DNA from: Gemmiger sp. An194
GTDB taxonomy: Bacteria; Bacillota; Clostridia; Oscillospirales; Ruminococcaceae
NCBI RefSeq assembly: GCF_002160145.1
Contig: NZ_NFKA01000006.1
Coordinates: 1-64,000 of the forward strand
Length of the DNA: 64,000 nt
Direction of reading: 5' to 3'
Shown: piece by piece, positions 57,201 through 64,000 of the stretch
How the letters are laid out: the number at the start of each line of letters is the position of its first letter
Position numbering within the stretch: the stretch's first letter is position 1
The notes under the pieces: model-generated
Told to the model about the DNA's origin: nothing
Databases searched by the model: none
What the model saw: the letters and a program-made list of their open reading frames with translations, nothing else
Position numbers and translations under genes: made by a program

Positions 57201-57421
57201 ACCGCCTGCTGCCAGGCCTCGTACTCCGCCGCGCCCAGGTCCAGCCGGGCCACTAGCAGCGCCAGCTCCAGGTCCGCGCGCATCTGCTCCCGGCTGACAA
57301 GGCCAAGATCAATGGCTCCCTCCACCTGATCCTGCACCAGATCCAACGCGTCGTACCAGCGGCGCTGGGCCGCCAGCTCCTCAGCGCGGATTCGGGTCTT
57401 TTCGTCCAACAGCCCTGTCAT
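54287..57421 (-). CDS. Large TPR protein with an embedded SUFU domain
   Basis: The 1,044-residue protein has TPR-like helices at 1-170 (EEALRLARMGLALDG; AEGIALLEAGLAAHPG). A Suppressor-of-fused domain lies at about 385-505: VELLVLGPTRHRHWTVLITCGM at its start, given here as LLVLGPTRHRHW, then AEIMMYLPPDWN, WLRLLAAMP, GWGHTIPNG and GFTGVILLTP. A second TPR block follows (about 590-680, EEALKILELCKEQ, EKALEAFDRADELAPGD), and a C-terminal domain of about 300 residues that I cannot name. There is no signal peptide. Bacterial SUFU proteins are often immunity or toxin-linked factors. It is co-directional with a DUF4261 gene 48 bp upstream. Confidence 0.78.
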   Translation of the reverse strand: MTGLLDEKTRIRAEELAAQRRWYDALDLVQDQVEGAIDLGLVSREQMRADLELALLVARLDLGAAEYEAWQQAVQWLARLEEQGQGNPEWCRSLALARLYTGAPEEALRLARMGLALDGQDETCRYLAAVLAAHFGDRAEGIALLEAGLAAHPGQRRLADALERLQAGQSLEQIEAARLEAEGICPAQSEERADRGLRTPAEEALFCMLGDDEGLTKAAAAFGAENPLFEGIYCFADLIFQGNFVNLRLDMNQRGAGKIGQDWAAALTARLEELDRLAKAAIRKKEPGRRLELAHLLVERSGCFRLGYQVGRSREERLFAYQRFDPRFKIWGEPQYEDYSADELPLPPEEEGPLAPAAAYTKEQKERLIEHLRRWLGPVDRVIPPAEQGGVELLVLGPTRHRHWTVLITCGMGAVPMNVPPELAGFGAERAEIMMYLPPDWNALSADPRDAWPVGWLRLLAAMPRQQGTWLGWGHTIPNGRPFAPGCGFTGVILLTPGGVPDAAAVCPLPDGGEVNLYQAAPLYNEEMAYKLEQEAEGLLRRFDEAQLEPRAPLGENLRPNACPAKGGAPENEALLEQIEAWNADRQYERILEAILEVSPEQRGPKLLGQQARALNNLGRFEEALKILELCKEQSAADPLWHFRAGYAWYHLGKEEKALEAFDRADELAPGDEETERYLDWCRSAIALPVQKQPFTERVRDYWAAFSAREAELRALSEAGESEKARQAHAELLAGVFGGAEFSLDTGLDSRLRLAVWAECMPTRLIQILHWREQAPAALAEHWVFWAGQPADPDAPALQEALAWPQKRGEKAVVALWAPDLHAGQDIAPAARLLSQAMGEGAALCRVERLEVLSEPRPQGGMPLRQLRRQMADWFCGGDEAALDEAQSIGWNYQNYCYEPATQEDWALRQDVIAGATCCSELLADYYRGDDSRMDRLQADGVICGFFFYSTEQVPEAQRVELRGRLEDELQQAAGENLWILGGATGFAYSYIDCICFDLKPVLNAASALLNRYPFAEIGFHVFRLNCGGVNLRDENAQPSAEQN

Positions 57422-57469
57422 CCCCTGTCTCGTTCTCCTTCCCTGTTTTCTGTGTCAAATTCCCTGTGC

Positions 57470-58240
57470 TCAAAAGCCCAGCTTGAAGCTTTCGCCCTCC
57501 ACGGCCACACCGGCGCTGCGGCTCACCGGAACCGGCACGCCGTCCCCGGTGTCCAGCGTCTGGCCCTCGGCCAGCTCCAGGTCCCCCTCCAGCAGATCCA
57601 TGACCAGATTTGCCAGCAGGTCCCGCAGCTCCACCGGGCGGCGGGCGCTGTGCAAAATCTCCAGCTCGGGCAGCTCAAAGTCCCGCAGGCCATACGTGTA
57701 GGCGCACACCCCCTGCTCGCTCTGCCACAGGCCGAAGTACACCCAGTTCAGGATGGGCAGCACGTCCTCCTTCATGGTGTCGGCCACGGCCTGGTAAAAA
57801 TCCGGGGCCAGCAGGGTGCCCGCCGCCATCACGCCCAGCGCGCCGGGCTGGGCGCAGGCCGCCGCGCTCACCTTGGTGAGCAGCTTGGCCGCCTCCACCG
57901 GGCTCGCCTGCCCCTGGGGCAGCACGGTAATGAGCAGATGGGCCTTGTGGGCCGCCGCGGCCTGCACCGCCTGGGGCCACCAGTAGTTGGTTTTCGCCTG
58001 CTGCTCCGCCTCGCCCTCGGGCACCGGCGCGTCGATCAGCGCTACCGCCGCGATCATGCCCTGATCGTCAAACACCACGTTGCCGGTGGCGGGGACCTCC
58101 TTTTCACCGTTCCCCGCCAGAGCCCATTCGCTCTGCAGGTCCCGGAGCAGCTTCTCCCGGTCAAAGGCGGGCTGCTCCAGCAGCACAAAGTTCACCAGCG
58201 TGCCGCCGGTCGCTCCGGCCACGGTCTTTTTCTCTTCCAT
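57470..58240 (-). CDS. DUF4261 domain protein
   Basis: The 256-residue protein has the DUF4261 pattern: FVLLEQPAFDREKLLRDLQSEW, ATGNVVFDDQGMIAAVALIDAPVP (in pieces) and NYWWPQAVQAAAAHKAHLLITVLP. The middle and end (WVYFGLWQSEQGVCAYTYGLRDFELPELEIL) agree with the family as well. DUF4261 proteins are frequent beside SUFU- and TPR-containing proteins and are suspected to belong to conflict or contractile systems. Direct function is unknown. The start follows GGGAGG. It probably forms an operon with the TPR-SUFU gene downstream. Confidence 0.8.
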   Translation of the reverse strand: MEEKKTVAGATGGTLVNFVLLEQPAFDREKLLRDLQSEWALAGNGEKEVPATGNVVFDDQGMIAAVALIDAPVPEGEAEQQAKTNYWWPQAVQAAAAHKAHLLITVLPQGQASPVEAAKLLTKVSAAACAQPGALGVMAAGTLLAPDFYQAVADTMKEDVLPILNWVYFGLWQSEQGVCAYTYGLRDFELPELEILHSARRPVELRDLLANLVMDLLEGDLELAEGQTLDTGDGVPVPVSRSAGVAVEGESFKLGF

Positions 58241-58291
58241 GGTGGTTCCTCCCTATCCGCCCGTTCCATTGCGGGCCGTTTATTCAAATGG

Positions 58292-59635
58292 TCAGGGCCG
58301 CTGCCCGGCCAGATTTTCGTTTTTAGCCGCCGGGGGCTGTTTGCCCGCCTGCATCGCCAGCAGCACCAGCGCCGCCACAGCCGCCAGGGCCACCGCCGCG
58401 GGCCAGGCCACCCACACGCCGGTCAGCTCCAGGAAAAGGGGCAGCACCAGCAGCATCAGGGGCTGGGTGCCCAGCGGTTCGCCGTAGGCCAGAATGCCGC
58501 TGAACACCGGCTCGCCCACCGCGCAGAAGTAGCTGCTGCAAAAGCGCACCACCGCCATGACGGGGTAGCCGATGCAAAGGGTCCACATGGCCGCCGCACC
58601 CTCGGCGGTGGCCTCGGGGCTGGCCCCGAACACCAGCGGCAGCTGGCTGCGGCCAATCCAGGTAAGAACGCTGCACACAAGGGCAACCCCCACCGCAAGG
58701 CTCAGGCCCCACCGGCGCAGCAGGGCCAGCTGGCCCCACTCGCCCGCGCCCCGGGCATGGCTGAGCAGCGGCTGCACGCCGTCGCCCACGCCGGTCACCA
58801 GCGGGATCACCGCGCCCAGCACATAGCTGAGCACCGCATACACCGCCACGCCCCGGGTGCCGCCCCAGTGCAGCGCCTGCAGATTGGTGATGAGCAGAAT
58901 CACACTGGTGGAGATGGAGAGGCCAAAGGGCGAGATGCCGTATTGCACGATGCCCCGGAGCATCCGCCGGCGGGGGGCGAAATCCGCCCGGCGCAGCGGC
59001 AGCTCCCGCACGGCCAGCAACGTGGGCAGGGCCAGAACCGCGCAGAGGATCTGGGACGAGCCGGTGGCCACCGCGGCGCCCGCCAGCCCCCACTGAAAGA
59101 CCTGAATGAACAGCCAGTCCATGAGGATGTTGCCCAACAGGCCCACGATGGTGAAGCTCATGGCCTGCATGGTCTTGTGGCTGCCCCGCAAAAGGGGCAG
59201 CACGCCGGTATTGATGGTCTGGCCCAGAGCCAGCGCGCAGATCATCCGGCTGTATTCCAGCGCCGGGGCATACAGCTCCCCCTTCGCGCCGATCAGCGGC
59301 AGGATCACCGGGCAGGCCAGCCAGAGCCCCACGCTCATGGCCACGCCCGCCGCGGCCAGCGCCGTGAGGGTGTTGCCCCGGGCCAGCGCGGCTTCCTCCT
59401 TATCGCCCCGGCCCAGAGCGGTGGAAAGACGCACCGCGCCTCCCAGCCCCAGACCCAGGCTCACCGCCTGGATGAAGGCGGTGATGGGCCAGGCCACGTT
59501 GATGGCCGCAAGGCCGATGTCGCCCAGATTCCGGCCGATAAAAAAGCCGTCCACAATAATAAAGCAGCTGTTCAGCAGCTGGCTCAGCATGCTGGGCAGC
59601 GCATAGCAAAAAAACTGTCGCTTCAAGGGGGTCAA
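58292..59635 (-). CDS. MATE family efflux transporter
   Basis: The 447-residue membrane protein has 12 hydrophobic segments in two related halves (PSMLSQLLNSCFIIVDGFFIGRNLGDIGLAAIN at the first, in part; ISPFGLSISTSVILLITNLQ at the second). It exports cationic drugs or metabolites by Na+ or H+ exchange. The start is TTG at 59635 with AAAGGAG at 8-bp spacing. It belongs to the same strand as the genes on either side and is separated from the DUF4261 gene by 51 bp. Substrate is unknown. Confidence 0.9.
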   Translation of the reverse strand: MTPLKRQFFCYALPSMLSQLLNSCFIIVDGFFIGRNLGDIGLAAINVAWPITAFIQAVSLGLGLGGAVRLSTALGRGDKEEAALARGNTLTALAAAGVAMSVGLWLACPVILPLIGAKGELYAPALEYSRMICALALGQTINTGVLPLLRGSHKTMQAMSFTIVGLLGNILMDWLFIQVFQWGLAGAAVATGSSQILCAVLALPTLLAVRELPLRRADFAPRRRMLRGIVQYGISPFGLSISTSVILLITNLQALHWGGTRGVAVYAVLSYVLGAVIPLVTGVGDGVQPLLSHARGAGEWGQLALLRRWGLSLAVGVALVCSVLTWIGRSQLPLVFGASPEATAEGAAAMWTLCIGYPVMAVVRFCSSYFCAVGEPVFSGILAYGEPLGTQPLMLLVLPLFLELTGVWVAWPAAVALAAVAALVLLAMQAGKQPPAAKNENLAGQRP

Positions 59636-59684
59636 GACACCCGCTCCTTTCCGTTTGCCAGGGGTCCGGCCCCGCTTTTATTCG

Positions 59685-60641
59685 TTAAACAAGATTGCGC
59701 CGCTCGCCCTGCAAAAATGCCTCCAGATTGGCGCACACCTCGGCGCTCAGCCGGGCCAGCGCCTCCTGGGTGGCCCAGGCCACGTGCGGAGTAAGCAGCA
59801 CATTCGGGCAATGGAGCAGCTCATCCTTCGGGCGCACCGGCTCGTGGGCCGCCACGTCCGAGGCATAGTAGCCCAGATGCCCGCTTTTCAGCGCGGCGCA
59901 CACCGCCGCCTCGTCCACCAGCGCGCCCCGGGCGGTGTTCAGAAGAATCGCTCCCGGCTTCATGGCCGCCAGGGCCGCCTCGTTTATTATGCCCCGGGTC
60001 TCGGCGGTGGCCGGGCAGTGCAGGCTCACCACGTCGCTGTCCTCCAGCAATTGCTCGAAGGGCACGAATTCCACCCCGTCGGCGGCATATTCCGGCTTCA
60101 CATGGCGGGTATAGGCCAGCACCCGCATACCGAAGCCCTTTGCGATGCGCGCCGCCGCCCGGCCGATGGCTCCGTAGCCCACCACGCCGAAGGTGCGGCC
60201 CGCCAGCTCAAAATGGGGGTGAATGCCGTAGGAATCCGGCACGCCGGTCTGCCAGTAGCCGTCCCGCAGGCTGGCGGCCCGGCCGGCGATGCTGTTGGCC
60301 AGCTCCAGCAGCAGGGCAAAGCCGTGCTGAGCCACACTCTCGGTGGAATAGCCCGGCACATTGGCCACCGCCACCCCGTGGCGATGGCAGGCCTCCAGAT
60401 CCAGACTGTCGGTGCCGGTGGCGGTCAGGCCCACCCAGCGAAGGCGCGGGCAGGCATCCAGCACCGCGTCGTCGATGCGGCACTTGTTGCTCACCGCAAA
60501 ATCCGCGTCCCGCAGCCGGTCGATCAGCTGCTCCGGAGGCGTGCGGGGGTATTCCTCCACCACATCCGCCAGGTCGTACAGGCCGGTCCAGTCCAGGTCT
60601 CCCGGGCGCACACAGTAGCTGTCCAGCACAACAATTTTCAT
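59685..60641 (-). CDS. D-2-hydroxyacid dehydrogenase (glycerate dehydrogenase-like)
   Basis: The 318-residue protein oxidises or reduces 2-hydroxy/2-oxo acids with NAD(P). The nucleotide motif is VGYGAIGRAAA, the catalytic Arg lies in NTARGALVDE, the Glu in HEPVRPKDELL, and the His in LLTPHVAWAT. The last differs from the usual H-x-A/G-W only slightly. GYSTESVAQHGFALLLEL is typical of hydroxypyruvate/glycerate dehydrogenases. The start follows GGGGGAG. The gene lies upstream of the MATE gene on the same strand, 49 bp apart. Confidence 0.9.
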   Translation of the reverse strand: MKIVVLDSYCVRPGDLDWTGLYDLADVVEEYPRTPPEQLIDRLRDADFAVSNKCRIDDAVLDACPRLRWVGLTATGTDSLDLEACHRHGVAVANVPGYSTESVAQHGFALLLELANSIAGRAASLRDGYWQTGVPDSYGIHPHFELAGRTFGVVGYGAIGRAAARIAKGFGMRVLAYTRHVKPEYAADGVEFVPFEQLLEDSDVVSLHCPATAETRGIINEAALAAMKPGAILLNTARGALVDEAAVCAALKSGHLGYYASDVAAHEPVRPKDELLHCPNVLLTPHVAWATQEALARLSAEVCANLEAFLQGERRNLV

Positions 60642-60795
60642 CGGTTCTTCTCCCCCTTTGCGGAGCGTTTGTGCCCCATTTTTGTCTCTTTTGTAATTTT
60701 ACCTGCTTTTGCGGGGCCCTTCAACCCCCGCTGCTGGATTTTTTCCTCCGGTTCGTATATAATGAAAAGGTAACTATTGCGAGGGGGGCTTTTGC

Positions 60796-61305
60796 ATGTA
60801 TACGCCAAGGCTTGTGATCCGCAAGCTGCTGCTGGGCGCGGTGCTCATGACCGTGGCCATCATCATCACGGTGCTGATCCGGGAAAATATGGATGTGAAG
60901 GACCCGGAGCAGGCGCTGCCCACCATCACCATCACGGTGAACGGGGACATGAACCTGAACGACAAGATGGTTTTCCGGGCCGGATACGAGTGGAACTTCT
61001 TCACCACCGTGGCCAAGAACACCCCCACCTATACCAGCGCCACCCTGCGGGAGCAGCTGTATCCGGTGGATCTGGCCCCCAACAGCGTGCTGGACATCAG
61101 CTTTTCGCTGCCGCCCAAGACGCTGCGCATCCAGCGCGCGTCGGACGATGCGCTGGAAAACTTTGTGGAGCTGGCCGATGTGAGCGACGGTCAGATCATC
61201 AGCCCCGGCACCCCGGGCCTTTACCTCTATCAGGTGGAGGCGGGCTTCGGCTGGCGCGGCTCGATTCGTTATTTCTTCCTGGTGCGGGTGCAGCAGGCTG
61301 CCTGA
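60796..61305 (+). CDS. Membrane-anchored protein of unknown function
   Basis: The 169-residue protein has one N-terminal membrane segment (LLLGAVLMTVAIIITVLI, about 11-28). An outer beta-rich domain follows with TITITVNGDMNLNDKMVF, LDISFSLPPKTLRIQ and the end GSIRYFFLVRVQQAA. Strand spacing suggests an immunoglobulin-like sandwich. No lipobox Cys is present. I know no family. GAGGGGGG precedes the start, and TATAAT lies at about 60757-60762 without a good -35. It is monocistronic with a terminator. Confidence 0.7.
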   Translation: MYTPRLVIRKLLLGAVLMTVAIIITVLIRENMDVKDPEQALPTITITVNGDMNLNDKMVFRAGYEWNFFTTVAKNTPTYTSATLREQLYPVDLAPNSVLDISFSLPPKTLRIQRASDDALENFVELADVSDGQIISPGTPGLYLYQVEAGFGWRGSIRYFFLVRVQQAA

Positions 61306-61323
61306 GCGTGAATTGAAAAATAG

Positions 61324-61356
61324 AAAGGGAGCGTTCCTTCGCAGAACGCTCCCTTT
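61324..61356. terminator. Terminator between convergent genes
   Basis: AAAGGGAGCGTT pairs with AACGCTCCCTTT around a 9-base loop, then TTCTGTTG. Confidence 0.8.
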
Positions 61357-61367
61357 TCTGTTGTATT

Positions 61368-61889
61368 TCAGGGCGCGGGCGCTTCACTGCCCGCCAGAGC
61401 CAGCGCCGCATTGTGGCGGGCCAGCAGCCGCCGCTGGTAGTCGCCCGCATAGGTGCCGTGCAGCAGCTTGGGCAGGGCTTCCTCCTCCAGCGAGTGCCAG
61501 CACGCGGCCTCCTGCCCCGGCAGGATGGGGTAAAACAGCACGCTGTTTTTTTCCGCCGCCGCCAGACACTGGGACCCGAAGCCCACCACCAGCACCTTCT
61601 GCCGGTCGTAGCCCCGGTTCAGCAGCTCGTTCACGCAATAGGCCAGCTCCCGCCGCTTGATGCACATCGCCGCGCAGGGGGGCAGGCTGTGGAAATTCCA
61701 CTCGCTGCAGGCCGAGCGCACGTTCAGATTGGTGAGCAGCACAATGTCGGCCACGATGCGCATTCGTTCCAGGCAGGCCCTTACCCCGTCGAATGCCTGA
61801 CCGCGGGCGGCGTCCAGGGCGTATTCCGCGCCCAGCAGGCAGACCATGAACGCCTTGGCCCTCGGCGGGATCTTCTGTGTCCGTTCCAT
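61368..61889 (-). CDS. Conserved-looking protein of unknown function
   Basis: The 173-residue protein starts at 61889, where GGGGGC lies 8 bp upstream. It contains alternating helix and strand blocks: KAFMVCLLGAEYALDAARGQ, MRIVADIVLLTNLNVRSACSEW, CVNELLNRGYDRQKVLVVGFG and a Cys-rich stretch with CAAMCIKRRELAYC. The pattern suggests a Rossmann-like fold, perhaps a degenerate HAD or a regulator, but no catalytic motif is recognised. It has no obvious operon partner. Its leader carries an AT-rich region before position 62030. Confidence 0.6.
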   Translation of the reverse strand: MERTQKIPPRAKAFMVCLLGAEYALDAARGQAFDGVRACLERMRIVADIVLLTNLNVRSACSEWNFHSLPPCAAMCIKRRELAYCVNELLNRGYDRQKVLVVGFGSQCLAAAEKNSVLFYPILPGQEAACWHSLEEEALPKLLHGTYAGDYQRRLLARHNAALALAGSEAPAP

Positions 61890-62030
61890 AACAACGCCCC
61901 CAATTTCAATCAAATTATCCGCGCCGGGTAAAATTCTTTATAACTTAACTATACCAGCACAGCGGGGGCAGTTGCAACAGTTTTTGTATGTTTTTAATGA
62001 TTTTTTGTAATTTTATTGAATAATTCTATC

Positions 62031-62735
62031 TCATTCTCCCAAAACCTGGCCGATGGGTTGCTGGATGCACAGGGTGGCCAGCTTGTCCGCCGGGGTGGGG
62101 GTCATGTTGATGACCACCAGCTCTTTGCCGCCGTAATAGCGCAGAAGGCCCGCCGCCGGATACACCGCCAGACTGGTGCCGCCCACGATGAGCAGGTCCG
62201 CCGCCTCCAGCGCGCGCACCGCCCGGGTCAGCACCTTCTGGTCCAGCGATTCCTCATAGAGCACCACATCCGGCTTCACGACGCCGCCGCACTCGCACCG
62301 GGGAATGCCCTGGCTCTCGGCAATGAACTCCACCGGATAGAACTTGCCGCAGCGGGTGCAGTAGTTGCGCAGGGTGCTGCCGTGTAATTCCAGCACGTTC
62401 TTGCTGCCCGCCGCCTGGTGCAGCCCGTCGATGTTCTGGGTGATCACCGCTTTCAGCTTGCCCTGGGCCTCCAGTCTGGCCAGCCGCAGATGGGCCGCGT
62501 TGGGCTTTGCGTCCTTCACGATCAGCTTGGCCCGGTAAAACCGGTAGAACTCCTCGGGATCGGCTTCAAAAAAGCTGCGGCTGATGATCTGCTCCGGCGG
62601 GTATTTCCACTGCTGGTTATACAGGCCGTCCACACTGCGGAAGTCCGGGATGCCGCTCTCGGTGCTCACCCCCGCGCCGCCGAAAAACACGATGTTATTG
62701 CTCTTTGCGATCAATTCCTCCAAACGCTGGTCCAT
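62031..62735 (-). CDS. cobB: NAD-dependent protein deacylase (sirtuin)
   Basis: The 234-residue Sir2 protein removes acyl groups from lysines with NAD. It has the NAD site GGAGVSTESGIPDFRS (19-34), the catalytic His in LELHGS, TQNIDGLHQ and a zinc site YCTRCG with RCECGG. The C-terminal NAD segment is IVGGTSLAVYPAAGLL. Length is that of bacterial class sirtuins. The start at 62735 follows AAAGGAG. It is divergent from NAD(P)H-hydrate dehydratase, so two NAD-related genes share one intergenic region. Confidence 0.95.
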   Translation of the reverse strand: MDQRLEELIAKSNNIVFFGGAGVSTESGIPDFRSVDGLYNQQWKYPPEQIISRSFFEADPEEFYRFYRAKLIVKDAKPNAAHLRLARLEAQGKLKAVITQNIDGLHQAAGSKNVLELHGSTLRNYCTRCGKFYPVEFIAESQGIPRCECGGVVKPDVVLYEESLDQKVLTRAVRALEAADLLIVGGTSLAVYPAAGLLRYYGGKELVVINMTPTPADKLATLCIQQPIGQVLGE

Positions 62736-62764
62736 GGGGCCACACTCCTTTGCCTTGCATCTCT

Positions 62765-62793
62765 TTGCCGCCCGGGGGCGGTTGTAGTATAAT
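62765..62793 (+). promoter_or_regulatory. Promoter of NAD(P)H-hydrate dehydratase
   Basis: TTGCCG (62765-62770) and TATAAT (62788-62793) are 17 bp apart. A minus-strand TATACT (62786-62791) overlaps the same -10 and could serve the sirtuin. Confidence 0.7.
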
Positions 62794-62856
62794 AAAATCA
62801 TACCACAAAACACTCCGCCCGGCCATGCCGCCGGGCGAAAAAGGGGAGGAACGGAT

Positions 62857-63732
62857 ATGGCAAAGGAGATCACGGCGAGCCTGGTGTTTGAGCATCTGCC
62901 CGCCCGCAAGCCGGACAGCCACAAGGGCAGCTACGGCAAGCTGCTGTGCGTCTGCGGCTGCAATCAGTACCGGGGCGCGGCGGCGCTGGCGGTGGAGGGC
63001 GCGCTGCGCGCCGGGGCCGGGGTGCTGACTCTGGCGGCCATCGAGCCGGTGATCCAGGCGGTGGGCGCCCGCTGCCCGGAGGCGGTGTTCCTGCCCTGCC
63101 GCACCGGTGAGGACGGCGGCATCGACCCGGCGGAGGGCGAGCGGATTCTGCAGGCGGCCCGTGGCTCGGACGCGCTGCTCTTCGGGCCGGGTCTGGGCAA
63201 CACGGCGGGCACCGCGGCCCTTCTGGAGCAGCTGGGCGAGAGCGCGGGCTGCCCCCTGGTGCTTGACGCGGACGGCCTGAACGCCGCAGCTGCCATGCCC
63301 AGCTTGCCCCGCCCCGCCAACCTACCCCTCATCATCACCCCCCATCCCGGCGAGATGGCCCGCCTCTGCGGTGTGACCACGGCGGAAATCAACGCCAGCC
63401 GGGAGAGCGTGGCCGCGGGCTATGCCCGGGCCAACCGGTGCGTGGTGGTGCTGAAGGGACACCGGACCATCGTGGCCGGGCCCCAGGGCGAGGTCTTCTG
63501 CAACACCACCGGAAACCCGGGGCTTTCCCGGGGCGGCAGCGGCGACATTCTGGCGGGCATGACCACCGCCTTTCTGTGTCAGGGGCTGGACCCGCTGTAT
63601 GCGGCGGTGTGCGCGGTGTGGCTGCACGGTGCGGCCGCGGACCGGTGCGCCGCCCGGCTGGGCCAGTACGGCATGCTGCCCCACGACATTTTGTACGACC
63701 TGGGCACCATCTTTGCGAACAGCGGCCGTTAA
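62857..63732 (+). CDS. nnrD: ADP-dependent NAD(P)H-hydrate dehydratase
   Basis: The 291-residue ribokinase-like enzyme repairs hydrated NAD(P)H with ADP. Motifs include SHKGSYGKLLCVCGC, GAGVLTLA, LLFGPGLGNT, LVLDADGLNAAA, IITPHPGEMARL and the terminal NPGLSRGGSGDILAGM with the catalytic Asp. The N-terminal epimerase domain of the fused bacterial form (NnrE) is missing, so this is the stand-alone NnrD type. The start follows GGGGAGG. It precedes a regulator gene by 41 bp in the same direction. Confidence 0.93.
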   Translation: MAKEITASLVFEHLPARKPDSHKGSYGKLLCVCGCNQYRGAAALAVEGALRAGAGVLTLAAIEPVIQAVGARCPEAVFLPCRTGEDGGIDPAEGERILQAARGSDALLFGPGLGNTAGTAALLEQLGESAGCPLVLDADGLNAAAAMPSLPRPANLPLIITPHPGEMARLCGVTTAEINASRESVAAGYARANRCVVVLKGHRTIVAGPQGEVFCNTTGNPGLSRGGSGDILAGMTTAFLCQGLDPLYAAVCAVWLHGAAADRCAARLGQYGMLPHDILYDLGTIFANSGR

Positions 63733-63773
63733 CGGCCCGCCGATAAACTGCAGGCAAAAAAGGGGGGACCGCC

Positions 63774-64000
63774 ATGCAGAACATGAACGCCTACTACGAT
63801 TTTTCCGGCCAGAAGTTCGGCCACCCCTTAAGCCTGAGCATCAACGGCTTTGACCGGCAGGTGTTCAGCCAGCAGACCAGCCTGGAGCTTTCCTACGTGC
63901 TGGAGGGGCGGTATGAGGTGATCACCGAGGGCTTTTCCCGCATATTGGACCGCCACCAGCTGGCCCTCATCGCCCCCAGCGAGATCCACATGATCCGCAA
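63774..64000 (+). CDS. Probable AraC-family regulator, N-terminal cupin part (3' truncated)
   Basis: The ATG at 63774 follows AGGGGGG, and the frame is open to the window end (75 residues). The segment is a cupin-like sensor: LELSYVLEGRYEVITEG, ILDRHQLALIAPSEIHMIR. This is the ligand-binding half of many AraC-type activators in gut Clostridia. The helix-turn-helix half would lie outside the window, so the class is inferred. A different cupin protein is possible. Confidence 0.6.
   Translation, partial: MQNMNAYYDFSGQKFGHPLSLSINGFDRQVFSQQTSLELSYVLEGRYEVITEGFSRILDRHQLALIAPSEIHMIR

Overview
The window is one GC-rich stretch of a low-oxygen gut Firmicute, most likely a member of the Oscillospirales (Clostridia). 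The inference rests on vegetative promoters of sigma-A type, strong AGGAGG ribosome sites, an archaeal-type ProRS, a type III glutamine synthetase, desulfoferrodoxin, bile salt hydrolase, oleate hydratase and a spore-cortex-type hydrolase. Species cannot be read from the sequence. The first 19 bases look like a sequencing adapter, so position 1 is probably a contig end.

The central discovery is at 13.2-23.7 kb. A gene for a SleC-like spore cortex lytic enzyme (carboxypeptidase-regulatory-like N-terminus, SpoIID/LytB-type domain, six peptidoglycan-binding repeats) is cut in two by a 7,866-bp element. The cut lies inside the SpoIID domain, a few residues after its likely catalytic glutamate. 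The break points are 9-bp direct repeats (CCTGGCCGG). The inner ends are perfect 17-bp inverted arms, which extend to 20-bp arms around a 6-bp centre in the circular junction. A complete large serine recombinase ends 2 bp from the right arm. Removing the element restores an uninterrupted 873-codon reading frame. This is the logic of the skin-type developmental elements of spore formers, here in a cortex-hydrolase gene. The cargo is a bile salt hydrolase, an oleate hydratase with a membrane protein, a Crp/Fnr-type regulator, a CmpB-family membrane protein and a 45-residue protein translationally coupled to the recombinase. Three cargo promoters share a 16-bp motif centred about 40-43 bp before the predicted transcription start, so the cargo looks like one activator-controlled regulon.

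Left of the element (0-13 kb) lie a truncated M23 peptidase, a QueD-like protein with a zinc ribbon, a pyridoxamine-oxidase-like protein, dapF, acpP, proS, two tandem paralogous lipoproteins, a BrnQ transporter, and a tcdA-marR-patB cluster with an aldose epimerase.

Right of it (23.7-41.7 kb) come an M15-type peptidase that would share the restored operon, a polyprenyl glycosylphosphotransferase, a decayed MATE gene, eutH, an amino-acid ABC transporter, an M28 peptidase-GNAT-LarA operon, a 310-bp structured inverted-repeat element, an Rrf2 regulator divergent from desulfoferrodoxin, a ZIP transporter, a cluster of DnaA-box-like motifs, a CYTH protein, an RlmI-type methyltransferase and glutamine synthetase III.

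From 41.75 to 44.35 kb a less GC-rich PadR-controlled module of small membrane proteins is bracketed by two nearly identical 40-bp terminator hairpins. The remainder holds lipoproteins, a flavin reductase-CBS pair, an orphan solute-binding protein, asp23-fakA, recG, an oxidoreductase, a TPR-SUFU protein with a DUF4261 partner, a MATE exporter, a D-2-hydroxyacid dehydrogenase, a sirtuin divergent from NAD(P)H-hydrate dehydratase, and the start of an AraC-type regulator. No tRNA, rRNA, CRISPR array or classical insertion sequence was seen.
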